35,047 nt of DNA from an uncultured Clostridium sp. (GTDB lineage Bacteria; Bacillota; Clostridia; TANB77; CAG-508). A program made the translations under genes and the position numbers. The notes beneath the pieces were generated by a model. The model worked only from the letters and a program-made list of their open reading frames with translations. It was not told the origin of the DNA and did not search any database. Location: the NCBI GenBank assembly GCA_948441945.1, contig CAOJQV010000011.1:1-35047 (forward strand). Reading direction: 5' to 3'. Positions 1 to 6,154 of this stretch are shown piece by piece; within the stretch, counting starts at the first letter, position 1, and the number at the start of each line of letters is the position of its first letter.

Positions 1-120
1 GGGAAAACAGTTCAGTAGTAGCAAGGGAAAACAGTTCGGTAGAAGCAAGGGAAAACAGTTCGGTAGAAGCAAGGGAAAACAGTTCGGTAGAAGCATGGGA
101 AAACAGTTCGGTAGAAGCGG
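1..120 (+). repeat. Five tandem 24-bp repeats, coding
   Basis: Five contiguous 24-base units (1-24, 25-48, 49-72, 73-96, 97-120) differ by only a few bases, and a degenerate sixth follows. They have no spacers and keep the reading frame, each unit encoding an octapeptide close to ENSSVEAR. They are the C-terminal end of a repeat tract in the open-ended protein that runs to 611. The unit is a multiple of three, so copy number can change without loss of frame. The window starts inside the array, as expected if an assembly broke on the repeat. Confidence 0.95.
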
Positions 121-611
121 GAGGAAATAGTCAAGTATTAGATAAACAATATAATGGGAAAATTAATATATCAGGAAATGCAAGAATAGTATATATGCCA
201 AAAAATATAAATGATTTTATAGATTTTTATGGAATAAAACATACAAAAACAAAAGCTATATTTTATAAAGCAGTAAGAAAACATAAGAATAATACATATC
301 ATGCAGATTATAAAAAAGATTTTATATATGAAATAGGGGAAACTAAGATAGAAATATGCGACACAGATATAGAAAAAGATTGTAGTTATGGAATAAATAT
401 ATCTCATTTAAATTGGGCTTTAGATTTTGGACATAATTGGAAAGACTTAGCGATACTAGAAGTAGAAACAAAAATATCAGATATAGTAATGCCAATAAAT
501 ACAGATGGAAAAGTAAGAACATCAAAAGTAAAAGTATTAAGGGAAGTATCACTTGAAGAATGTGGAATATACGGAAAAATATTAGCAAAAAGGAGACAAG
601 CTAATGGTTAA
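1..611 (+). CDS. Octapeptide-repeat phage protein with C-terminal DUF7666-like domain (5' partial)
   Basis: The reading frame (codons starting at position 3) is open from the window edge, so the gene is 5' truncated. The visible part begins with five ENSSVEAR-like octapeptides, whose regular spacing suggests a beta-solenoid stalk. A globular domain of about 150 residues follows, with a YKAV motif, a YEIG motif, a GINISHLNWALDFG stretch, an ILEVE strand and a VLREV end. I recall this layout from phage proteins annotated as DUF7666. The same order of elements loosely resembles ADP-ribosyltransferase-like folds, but I see no certain catalytic triad. The gene overlaps the downstream macro-domain gene by 8 bases, so the two are probably translationally coupled. 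An internal ATG at 195 exists but would discard the repeats. Confidence 0.7.
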   Translation, partial: ENSSVVARENSSVEARENSSVEARENSSVEAWENSSVEAGGNSQVLDKQYNGKINISGNARIVYMPKNINDFIDFYGIKHTKTKAIFYKAVRKHKNNTYHADYKKDFIYEIGETKIEICDTDIEKDCSYGINISHLNWALDFGHNWKDLAILEVETKISDIVMPINTDGKVRTSKVKVLREVSLEECGIYGKILAKRRQANG

Positions 612-1047
612 TATAATAAATGGAAACATATTAAATTGTACAGAAGATATAATCATACACCAAGTTAATATTCAAGGATATATGGGCGGAGGAGTTGCAA
701 GACAACTCGCCAACCAATATATAAATTTAGAAAAAGAATATAGTAAATTTTGTAAAATACATAATAACAATTACAAACAATTAAAGGGAAAAGTATTTAA
801 GATAATGATACAAGGAAAATTTATAATGAATATGTTTAGTCAGAAAGAAAATTTTGATACAGATTATGAAACAATGGAAATAGCACTAGAAGAAATAAAA
901 GAATATGCTAAAGATTTTAAATTAAGTATATGTATACCTTATGGAATAGGCTGTGGAATAGCTAATGGGGATTGGAATAAAATATATAAAATAATAGAAA
1001 AAGTATTTAGTAATTATGATGTTACTTTATACAGATTGGAGAATTAA
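604..1047 (+). CDS. Macro-domain protein (ADP-ribose binding or hydrolysis)
   Basis: This 147-residue protein is a single macro domain. Seen in the sequence: an INGNIL start strand, the ligand-loop motif HQVNIQGYMGGGVARQL, and a late IPYGIGCGIANGDW motif. These match the Poa1p/TARG1/DarG side of the macro family, whose members bind ADP-ribose and often remove it from nucleic acid or protein. The ATG overlaps the end of the upstream repeat protein by 8 bases. In a phage it could counter host ADP-ribosylation defence or act with the neighbouring protein; that role is inference. No signal peptide or membrane segment is visible, so it is probably cytoplasmic. Confidence 0.8.
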   Translation: MVNIINGNILNCTEDIIIHQVNIQGYMGGGVARQLANQYINLEKEYSKFCKIHNNNYKQLKGKVFKIMIQGKFIMNMFSQKENFDTDYETMEIALEEIKEYAKDFKLSICIPYGIGCGIANGDWNKIYKIIEKVFSNYDVTLYRLEN

Positions 1048-1049
1048 CA

Positions 1050-1382
1050 ATGCTAAGTAAAGAGAAAATAGAAGAAATGTTTGAAGGAATGGAATATTTT
1101 ATTGATGATGATATGGGAGGATATTATAGAGATGTGGTAGGAAATCAAGATGCAAATTCAATGCTAGGATATTTAAGGATACGAGACTATATATTAAATT
1201 TACAAAACAGAGTAAAACAACTAGAATCAGACAAGCAAAAGCTAATAGAGAAGTTAGAAGAAGAACATACAAATGCAAAAACTAAATATAGTGAAACATT
1301 GAGTCCTTACCAATATGGAAAAGTTGATGTAGTAGAAGAAATCTTATCAATATTGAAAGGAGAAAATGATGAGCTTAAATGA
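1050..1382 (+). CDS. Hypothetical phage protein with coiled coil
   Basis: This is a 110-residue acidic protein. The N-terminal half has a cluster of acidic and aromatic residues (EYFIDDDMGGYYRD). Residues of about 50-80 form a likely coiled coil with heptad-like leucines (LNLQNRVKQLE, then KLIEKLEEE). It starts two bases after the macro gene stop, behind a GGAG site, and overlaps the downstream AAA+ gene, so it belongs to the same transcript. I do not recognise a family. A role as adaptor or partner of the ATPase is possible only by position. Confidence 0.65.
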   Translation: MLSKEKIEEMFEGMEYFIDDDMGGYYRDVVGNQDANSMLGYLRIRDYILNLQNRVKQLESDKQKLIEKLEEEHTNAKTKYSETLSPYQYGKVDVVEEILSILKGENDELK

Positions 1383-2280
1383 AGATGTAAAAAGTTTAAT
1401 AAGATGTGTAGCAGATAACGATTTTCAACAAGCCAAAAGATTTGTAGGTATTATAATAAACAATGAAAAAGCAAGTTGCAATCAGTATTTTTGTAAAATA
1501 ATAAAAAATAAATTAGAAACGCAACATAATTTTATAGAACTTCCTGGTGATATAAAAGGACTTTTAAAAATGGAAGATGTATCTACTACATTTAATGAAA
1601 ATAGATATTATCTAACAGAACAAGAAAAACAATTATTTAATCAAATAGAATCAGCTAATAATACAAATAAAAAATTAACTGAAATGGGGATAAGATATTT
1701 AAATGCAACTTTATTGTATGGAGAAAGTGGAACAGGTAAAACAACATTTGGAAAATATATAGCTTATAAGTTAGGATTACCATTTGCGTATCTAAATTTT
1801 TCACAATGTATAAGCAGTTATCTAGGTTCTACAAGCAAAAACATAGAAAAAGTATTTGATTACATATCAAAACAAAAATGTGTATTAATGCTAGATGAAA
1901 TAGATGCAATAGGAATAAAAAGAGGAACAGAAGATGTAGGAGAAATGGCAAGGATAGTAATAGGACTTATGCAGTCATTTGATTTATTAGAAAATGATGT
2001 TATTGTAATTGGTGCAACTAATAGAAAAGATATGATAGATAAAGCTTTAATTCGTAGATTTTCTATGATACATGAAGTAAAAGAGTTAAATAATAACAAT
2101 ACTTATAATTTAATAATAAATTATTTAGATGACCTAAAAATTGAATATGATAATGGTAATATATTATCTTATGCTAAAGTACATCACAAACAAAGTGAAA
2201 TAATAAAAGATATAACAAAAAGTATTATAAAAATGATAAACAATGAAACAGTATTTAGATTAGAGGAGGACAAGCAATGA
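1366..2280 (+). CDS. AAA+ ATPase
   Basis: The N-terminal region of about 95 residues is unassigned and is followed by a classical AAA module. Visible motifs, numbered from the first ATG: Walker A GESGTGKT at 119-126, Walker B LMLDEID with D177 and E178, a sensor-1 stretch VIGATNR, and an arginine-finger-like pair in ALIRRF. These match FtsH/spastin-type AAA ATPases that remodel proteins. No protease or helicase domain is attached, so it is a stand-alone remodeller of unknown substrate. The second ATG at 1369 is better spaced from the AAAGGAG site at 1356-1362 than the first. It overlaps the genes on both sides, consistent with translational coupling. Confidence 0.85.
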   Translation: MMSLNEDVKSLIRCVADNDFQQAKRFVGIIINNEKASCNQYFCKIIKNKLETQHNFIELPGDIKGLLKMEDVSTTFNENRYYLTEQEKQLFNQIESANNTNKKLTEMGIRYLNATLLYGESGTGKTTFGKYIAYKLGLPFAYLNFSQCISSYLGSTSKNIEKVFDYISKQKCVLMLDEIDAIGIKRGTEDVGEMARIVIGLMQSFDLLENDVIVIGATNRKDMIDKALIRRFSMIHEVKELNNNNTYNLIINYLDDLKIEYDNGNILSYAKVHHKQSEIIKDITKSIIKMINNETVFRLEEDKQ

Positions 2281-2540
2281 GTAAAGCAGAGATTCAAGAA
2301 ATTGAATTAGTAAATGTAGAAGTAGAAATAAATAACAAAATACATAACTTTGTAGACAAATATAATAAATATCCAAAGTATTTAAAATTACCCTTATGGA
2401 TTAGTAATTATATGAAACAAGTTATGAGAGACATATAACATTTGAATTTAGATTACAACACAGAACTATTAATATACAAGGATTTAGTAGTATGTGAAAC
2501 GATTACTATATCACAACTAGAAGAAATAGAGGTGTTTTAG
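2277..2540 (+). pseudogene. Small phage gene interrupted by an in-frame TAA
   Basis: The ATG overlaps the stop of the ATPase gene (ATGA) behind GAGGAGGA at 2263-2270. Translation gives 53 residues beginning MSKAEIQEIELVNVE and then meets TAA at 2436-2438. The same frame continues past the stop for 33 codons (HLNLDYNTELLIYKDL and so on, ending IEEIEVF-like) to TAG at 2538-2540, directly abutting the next ATG. A TTA to TAA change would restore a continuous 87-residue protein. There is no convincing ribosome site for an independent start after the stop. A nonsense mutation or a base-call error is more likely than recoding. The family is not recognised. Confidence 0.6.
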
Positions 2541-2877
2541 ATGAGTAAAGAAATAGAAGTAGGAGAATATGTAAGAACTAAAAAAGGAAAGATATTCAAA
2601 TATGGTAAAGGAAAAGCATATTTAGGAAAAGATAATGAAATAGCAAAACATTCAAAAAACATAATAGACTTAATAGAAGTACGGAGATTATGTCAATGGA
2701 AAAGAAGTAAAGCATATAGCAATGTTTGAAGGTTTTCCTGATTATTTAAAACTAATATTTGTAGATAAAAAACATTTATTACCTAGTGACACTTGTGAAA
2801 ATAATGAAATTAAATCAATAGTAACAAAAGAACAATTTAAAAATATAAGTTATGAAATTAAAGAGGTGGAAGAATGA
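2541..2877 (+). pseudogene. Small phage gene with +1 frameshift near 2682
   Basis: The open frame from the ATG at 2541 reads MSKEIEVGEYVRTKKGKI up to DLIEV, then turns into an unlikely tail ending at 2729. Skipping one base at about 2682 gives GDYVNGKEVKHIAMFEG and continues without a stop to TGA at 2875-2877. The restored protein has 111 residues with two related GEYVRTK/GDYVNGK segments and a KSIVTKEQF motif that I associate with small Clostridia phage proteins. The restored stop overlaps the next ATG as ATGA, the coupling used by its neighbours, which supports the extended frame as the ancestral gene. Confidence 0.75.
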
Positions 2878-3209
2878 AATTAGAAGAGGCTATAAAGATA
2901 TTACAAAAACTTTTAGAACAGTATAATTTAATAGATTATAGATTTAATAATATGTTAGATTTTGAGGAAACTGATGCAATAGAAACAGTCTTAAACTACA
3001 TAGAAAATTCAGTACCTAAAGAAAAGGTAGAAGAGAAGATAAAAGAATTAGAAAAAGAATTTAATAAGCTAGATGAAGAAACAGACAAATACTTAAAAGA
3101 AGATAATAAAGATTTAACAAAATATTATGAGCAAAGAGAAAGAACAGCAGTAATACAGACAATAGGTTGGGCAATAGGAAAATTTGAAGAATTACTGGAG
3201 GGAAAATAG
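2874..3209 (+). CDS. Hypothetical phage protein, helical
   Basis: This is a 111-residue, highly charged, probably all-helical protein with the layout KLEEAIKIL, a DAIETVLNYIENS helix and KEKVEEKIKELEKEF, common in small early-region proteins of Firmicute phages. The start ATG overlaps the restored stop of the frameshifted gene upstream (ATGA), with GAGGTGGAA as ribosome site. The C-terminal helix (GWAIGKFEELLEG) may pack against the coiled segment. No catalytic motif is visible and no function can be given. Confidence 0.7.
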   Translation: MKLEEAIKILQKLLEQYNLIDYRFNNMLDFEETDAIETVLNYIENSVPKEKVEEKIKELEKEFNKLDEETDKYLKEDNKDLTKYYEQRERTAVIQTIGWAIGKFEELLEGK

Positions 3210-3210
3210 T

Positions 3211-3447
3211 ATGGAAGAAGATATAAGAAAAAGATTAAGCGAACTACAAGATTATATAGAAAGAGCACAGTGGCAATTAACTTATGCAAGAGAAGAACTA
3301 AATAAGCTATGGGATAAATTAGAAGATAATTCAAATAAAGAAATAAAAGATATAGAAAATCTACAAAGAGAGCTAAAAAGAGATGGCTTATATTCAGATA
3401 AGCTAGAAGATTTTTTAGAAAATTATATGAAATATTACAACAAATAA
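3211..3447 (+). CDS. Hypothetical phage protein, coiled coil
   Basis: The ATG at 3211 is chosen because it follows GGAGGGA at 3197-3203; an upstream TTG at 3184 would lie inside the preceding gene and has no such site. The product is 78 residues, rich in Lys and Glu, with heptad-like helices (RLSELQDYIERAQWQL, NLQRELKRDGLY). It is the last + strand gene before the antisense gene, and a hairpin follows its stop. Function unknown. Confidence 0.65.
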   Translation: MEEDIRKRLSELQDYIERAQWQLTYAREELNKLWDKLEDNSNKEIKDIENLQRELKRDGLYSDKLEDFLENYMKYYNK

Positions 3448-3454
3448 TAAGAAA

Positions 3455-3482
3455 GAAGAAACACGAATTAACGTATTTCTTC
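3455..3482. terminator. Candidate bidirectional terminator between convergent genes
   Basis: The arms at 3455-3465 and 3472-3482 form an 11-bp stem with one mismatch and a 6-base loop (AATTAA). The hairpin lies between the stop of the + strand gene at 3447 and the stop of the antisense gene at 3521. On the minus strand it is followed by a TTCTT-rich stretch, on the plus strand by CATAAAAA. The minus strand use looks the better one. Confidence 0.5.
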
Positions 3483-3827
3483 CATAAAAAGTATGAGCGA
3501 ATTTACCAAGTTAACTGTTATCATTTGTCAGAAAGTGACATCATAAGCATTACAAATCCCGCAACGAGAATTATTACAATTATCATTAAGTAAGCTATTA
3601 TAAGAGCTACAGCTATAATAACTAGAGGAGGCCCTAAAATTAGATATATTAATCCCTCCAAAATATTACCCATTGAAAAGCAATAAACAGCTAATATAAT
3701 AGCAAAGATATAGAGTAATACAATGAGTATTATAGCTATGGGGTTGTGTAAAACAGAATGTAAAATTTCAGTTAAAAATTCTCTCATAGACATACCTCCT
3801 TTAAAAAGGAAGCTCATACTTTTAATG
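3483..3827. repeat. 16-bp inverted repeat flanking the antisense gene
   Basis: The sequence at 3483-3498 (CATAAAAAGTATGAGC) is the reverse complement of 3812-3827 except for one base, 15 of 16 matching. The two arms enclose exactly the ribosome site and coding region of the antisense membrane-protein gene. They also coincide with the predicted 5' end of its transcript and the region just before its terminator hairpin. They could pair the mRNA ends, or be ends of an invertible or inserted DNA cassette. Confidence 0.85.
3521..3787 (-). CDS. Small antisense membrane protein
   Basis: The start ATG at 3785-3787 follows a very strong AAAGGAGGT site at six bases, giving MREFLTEILHSVLHNP and 88 residues. 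After a short amphipathic N-terminus come three hydrophobic stretches (IAIILIVLLYIFAIILAVY, an ILEGLIYLILG segment, then VIIAVALIIAYLMIIVIILV), so it should be an inner-membrane protein. It is the only minus-strand gene in the phage early region and has its own promoter at 3833-3861. Such placement suggests expression from the prophage, for example for superinfection exclusion or as a toxin-like peptide, but no family is recognised. Longer readings upstream of the ATG cross the promoter and are not plausible. Confidence 0.75.
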   Translation of the reverse strand: MREFLTEILHSVLHNPIAIILIVLLYIFAIILAVYCFSMGNILEGLIYLILGPPLVIIAVALIIAYLMIIVIILVAGFVMLMMSLSDK

Positions 3828-3832
3828 AGAAA

Positions 3833-3861
3833 ATTATAACATATTTTACATAAAAATGCAA
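3833..3861 (-). promoter_or_regulatory. Strong promoter of the antisense gene
   Basis: Read on the minus strand: -35 TTGCAT (3861-3856), 17-base spacer, -10 TATAAT (3838-3833) preceded by TGT, an extended -10. The expected transcription start is near 3826, exactly at the edge of the 16-bp inverted repeat. It directs transcription against the phage operon. Confidence 0.75.
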
Positions 3862-3884
3862 AAACTAACCTGTGAGGTGTAGTA

Positions 3885-4088
3885 ATGCAAGACAAAGAAA
3901 TAATACAAAAATGGAAACAAGGACTAAGTAAAGATAAATTAGCTTTAATATATAAAAGACAATATAATCAGCAAATAAGAATAATAAGAAGTGAAGTAAG
4001 AAACAGACATAGTGGAAGATTTATAACAAGTTATGAGGCTTTAGCTTATGTTGAGAAAATAATTTATAAATATTTGAAAAGGGAGTGA
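3885..4088 (+). CDS. Hypothetical phage protein, possible DNA-binding helix-turn-helix
   Basis: This is a 67-residue basic protein beginning MQDKEIIQKWKQGLSKDKLAL. The IIQKWKQGLSKDKLALIYK segment has the spacing of a helix-turn-helix in which a loop (GLS) precedes a recognition-like helix, and the second half carries many Arg residues (IRIIRSEVRNRH). It restarts the + strand operon after the antisense gene, with a GAGGTG ribosome site. DNA binding is an inference from composition and pattern only. Confidence 0.65.
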   Translation: MQDKEIIQKWKQGLSKDKLALIYKRQYNQQIRIIRSEVRNRHSGRFITSYEALAYVEKIIYKYLKRE

Positions 4089-4092
4089 GAAG

Positions 4093-4311
4093 ATGTTAAA
4101 AATAAAAGATGAAATAGACCTAAAATGGTTAATGTATAAATTTGATTTAAGAAATGCAAATCATTGTGATGAACCAGGTCAATACTTATTTTATAGTGAT
4201 ACTTTATATATAAATTGGTATGACAAAATTATACATATAGAAGGAAGAAATAATAATGACATATTATTTTTATACAACCTAATCCAAGAAGGACTAGTAG
4301 AAAAAGTATAA
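4093..4311 (+). CDS. Hypothetical phage protein
   Basis: This is a 72-residue acidic protein rich in aromatic residues (YLFYSDTLYINWYD), likely a small alpha/beta fold. It starts four bases after the upstream stop with a GGGAGTGAGAAG ribosome site and sits in the run of small co-transcribed genes. No family recognised and no catalytic motif seen. Confidence 0.6.
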   Translation: MLKIKDEIDLKWLMYKFDLRNANHCDEPGQYLFYSDTLYINWYDKIIHIEGRNNNDILFLYNLIQEGLVEKV

Positions 4312-4334
4312 ATATTTGAAAGAGAGGAAAAGAA

Positions 4335-4559
4335 ATGATAATTAGAAAATGTGATAGATGTGGAGAAAAAATAAAAGCTAATTATTGGACCATTGATATA
4401 TATGAGAAAGAAGACAATACAAGGAGAAATACAATGTTTGGAGCATCGAATAATATAGAAGAAAACTTTAAAAAGATGTTTAGCCGAAAAGAAGAATATT
4501 GTCAAGAATGTATAAAAGAAATAAAAGATGTAATTAATACAAAAAAAGAAGCGGAGTGA
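4335..4559 (+). CDS. Small zinc-ribbon protein
   Basis: This is a 74-residue protein with an N-terminal CDRCG knuckle and a C-terminal CQECIKE knuckle, that is two CxxC pairs separated by about 40 residues, as in treble-clef or zinc-ribbon proteins of phage early regions. One structural zinc is expected. An AGAGAGGAAAAG site precedes the ATG. Its stop lies a few bases before the next gene's ATG. Function unknown; nucleic-acid or protein binding is usual for such folds. Confidence 0.7.
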   Translation: MIIRKCDRCGEKIKANYWTIDIYEKEDNTRRNTMFGASNNIEENFKKMFSRKEEYCQECIKEIKDVINTKKEAE

Positions 4560-4564
4560 TACAA

Positions 4565-4750
4565 ATGATAAATCATACAGACCAATACAACAGAGTAGAA
4601 AAGACATTTGAAGAATTAAAGAAAGAATATGAAATATTCAGAAAGAAACCTACATACAACAATAGGATACAACTAATTTATAAAATAAAGGAACACAGAC
4701 AATCACTAACAGATTTAAATACAAGTATAAAAAATATATTTTTAAAGTAA
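4565..4750 (+). CDS. Hypothetical phage protein
   Basis: The ATG at 4565 is preferred because GCGGAG lies about eight bases upstream; an overlapping GTG at 4556 has no separate site. The product has 61 residues, is helical and charged (EKTFEELKKEYEIF), and has no recognisable motif. It is the last small gene before the late regulator. Confidence 0.6.
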   Translation: MINHTDQYNRVEKTFEELKKEYEIFRKKPTYNNRIQLIYKIKEHRQSLTDLNTSIKNIFLK

Positions 4751-4765
4751 GGAGGCACGAAAGAT

Positions 4766-5314
4766 ATGACATACATAAAAGAAGATTTAGAAAAAATGCT
4801 AAAGAATCATAAAAAAAATGAGGCAAAGCTAACGGAAATGAAATTAAAAAAGGAAGAATATCAAGAAGAATTATATTATGCTGGAACAGTATATGAAGAT
4901 ACAGATAGAGAAGTAATAGAAAATATGCAATTAGCAGGACAAGGATATGATAATATACATAGCAATACAAATAAAATATCAGATAAAGTATCAAGTACAG
5001 CAATGAATTATCAAAAAGAACAACATTATATAAATAAGAAAGATAGAGCATATCTAGAAAGTAAGATACTAGAATGTGAAGCAGAAGAAAATGTATTAAA
5101 TAAAATGATAGTTAGAGTAAAAAATTTATTAACAATACTTAGTGAGAAACAACGATTTATAATAAATGAATTTTATATAAATAGTGAAAAAGGAGATTGG
5201 AAAAAAGTTTCAAAAGAATATGAAAATTCATTCCCAACAGGACTAACAATAAAACAATTACAAAATATAAGAGATGTAGCATTAAAAGATATGTTAGAAG
5301 TATTAAATATATAA
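4766..5314 (+). CDS. ArpU/RinA-type, sigma-like late transcription regulator
   Basis: This is a 182-residue protein. The N-terminal two thirds are helical and charged with coiled-coil character. The last 60 residues (LSEKQRFIINEFYI, then WKKVSKEYE, then LTIKQLQNIRDVAL) have the layout of sigma region 4: a helix starting with LSEKQR, a turn and a recognition-like helix. Proteins of this kind (ArpU, RinA and sigma-like relatives) sit just before the terminase in Firmicute phages and activate late transcription. The same position is found here, and the intergenic DNA after it contains direct repeats that could be its target. The AGGAGGCACGAAAG site lies before the ATG. Assignment to one exact family is uncertain. 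Confidence 0.7.
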   Translation: MTYIKEDLEKMLKNHKKNEAKLTEMKLKKEEYQEELYYAGTVYEDTDREVIENMQLAGQGYDNIHSNTNKISDKVSSTAMNYQKEQHYINKKDRAYLESKILECEAEENVLNKMIVRVKNLLTILSEKQRFIINEFYINSEKGDWKKVSKEYENSFPTGLTIKQLQNIRDVALKDMLEVLNI

Positions 5315-5316
5315 AT

Positions 5317-5347
5317 TTCGCTAAAACTTCGTTAAAGTTTCGCTAAA
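5317..5347 (+). repeat. Three direct TTCG(C/T)TAAA repeats, 11-bp period
   Basis: Near-identical units start at 5317, 5328 and 5339, with a further TTTCGT at 5361. The 11-base period places the units on one face of the DNA. They begin three bases after the stop of the late regulator and lie upstream of the terminase operon. They could be an operator or activator site; the binding protein is unknown. Confidence 0.7.
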
Positions 5348-5405
5348 ATTGTATTTAAAATTTCGTTTTTAATATTATATAATTATAATAGATAAATTAT
5401 AAAAA

Positions 5406-5488
5406 GTCGCAGATAGAAATATCTCATTAGTCCAAGCGACAAAGGTCCCAATCTCGTAAATCAGAGTTGATGTAATGTCAGCTCTTTT
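5406..5488 (+). ncRNA. Structured intergenic RNA candidate
   Basis: Two foldable elements are seen. First, GTCGC (5406-5410) pairs with GCGAC (5436-5440) and encloses AGATA-GAAA-TATCT (5411-5424), a perfect five-pair hairpin with a GNRA tetraloop, plus an 11-base single strand. Second, AGAGTTGA (5463-5470) pairs with TCAGCTCT (5478-5485, one G-U), followed by TTT, which looks terminator-like. It lies between the late regulator and the morphogenesis genes. It is either a leader or a small RNA; I do not recognise an Rfam family. Confidence 0.45.
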
Positions 5489-5518
5489 ATTATGAATAAA
5501 AAGAAAGAAGGTATAAAA

Positions 5519-5809
5519 ATGAAAATAATGATAAGTCAACCTATGAGAGGTAAGACAGAAGAAGAAATAAAAGCAGAAAGAGAAGAAGTAGTAAAACAAT
5601 TAGAATCAGAAGGACATGAAGTATTACAGACAGTATTTGAAGATTTTTCAGAAGACAAATCTCCAATATATTATTTAGCAAAATCAATAGAATATTTAGA
5701 TAAGGCAGATGCAGTTATATTTATGCAAGGTTGGGAAAATGCAAGAGGATGTAAAATAGAATATAATGTTGCAATGGCCTATGGAAAGTTTATTAAAATA
5801 TTAAATTAG
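5519..5809 (+). CDS. DUF4406 / nucleoside 2-deoxyribosyltransferase-like protein
   Basis: The ATG at 5519 is chosen because GAAGG lies just upstream; the ATG at 5492 has no site. The 96-residue product opens with MKIMISQPMRGKT, the N-terminal strand and loop of the nucleoside 2-deoxyribosyltransferase-like fold, and later has ADAVIFMQGWENARGCKIE, the conserved GWxxARGC motif of phage DUF4406 proteins. Family members are proposed to bind nucleotides or nucleosides; the exact reaction is not established. It stands alone between two structured intergenic regions. Confidence 0.85.
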   Translation: MKIMISQPMRGKTEEEIKAEREEVVKQLESEGHEVLQTVFEDFSEDKSPIYYLAKSIEYLDKADAVIFMQGWENARGCKIEYNVAMAYGKFIKILN

Positions 5810-5810
5810 T

Positions 5811-5901
5811 TATTATCAGTATGCTAGGTAACTGATAATATAAAATTATCACTGTTCTTTCATCTTTAAATTACCCATAGAACTTTCCTAGCGAGTTCTA
5901 T
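5811..5901 (+). ncRNA. Two hairpins with complementary loops (kissing-loop candidate)
   Basis: Hairpin 1 is a perfect 10-bp stem (5811-5820 with 5831-5840) with loop ATGCTAGGTA. Hairpin 2 is a perfect 8-bp stem (5877-5884 with 5894-5901) with loop TTCCTAGCG. GCTAGG in loop 1 (5823-5828) is the exact reverse complement of CCTAGC in loop 2 (5887-5892). Hairpin 2 ends just before the ribosome site of the next gene, so a folded state could affect translation of that gene and the terminase operon. The family is not recognised. Confidence 0.6.
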
Positions 5902-5920
5902 ATAAAAAAGGAGTAATCTT

Positions 5921-6133
5921 ATGAGTAATGAAGAACGCTATCAAAAGTACATAGAAGAATATTGTAGAAAATGTAAAAACAATAAAACAGACTTATGTGA
6001 CATAAGAATATCAGCAATAGATAATATAGTAAGAACAAAATGCCAATATTACATCAAAGACAAAGAAACAGAAGGTTACAAAAAATTTCAAGGAAGAACA
6101 GCAAAACAAAATAAACCAATAATGAGAATATAA
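5921..6133 (+). CDS. Small cysteine-rich phage protein
   Basis: This is a 70-residue protein with four cysteines in the order CRKC, DLCD, KCQY, consistent with one zinc site in the first 45 residues, and a basic tail (KKFQGRTAKQNK). AAAAAAGGAG precedes the ATG, directly after the paired hairpins at 5811-5901. It is the first gene of the run leading into the terminase. Function unknown. Confidence 0.65.
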   Translation: MSNEERYQKYIEEYCRKCKNNKTDLCDIRISAIDNIVRTKCQYYIKDKETEGYKKFQGRTAKQNKPIMRI

Positions 6134-6154
6134 AAAAGTGAAAGGAGAAAAAAT

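Noticed and set aside
1..120. CRISPR array
   Set aside because: The repeats are contiguous without spacers, keep one reading frame and continue into a coding region.
2277..2540. Stop-codon recoding (TAA read through)
   Set aside because: Known phage recoding mostly uses TAG or TGA, and other genes here end normally at TAA. A point change explains it better.
5374..5390. Promoter at the TATAAT boxes
   Set aside because: The -10-like boxes are present, but no acceptable -35 lies at 16-18 bases; too weak to list.
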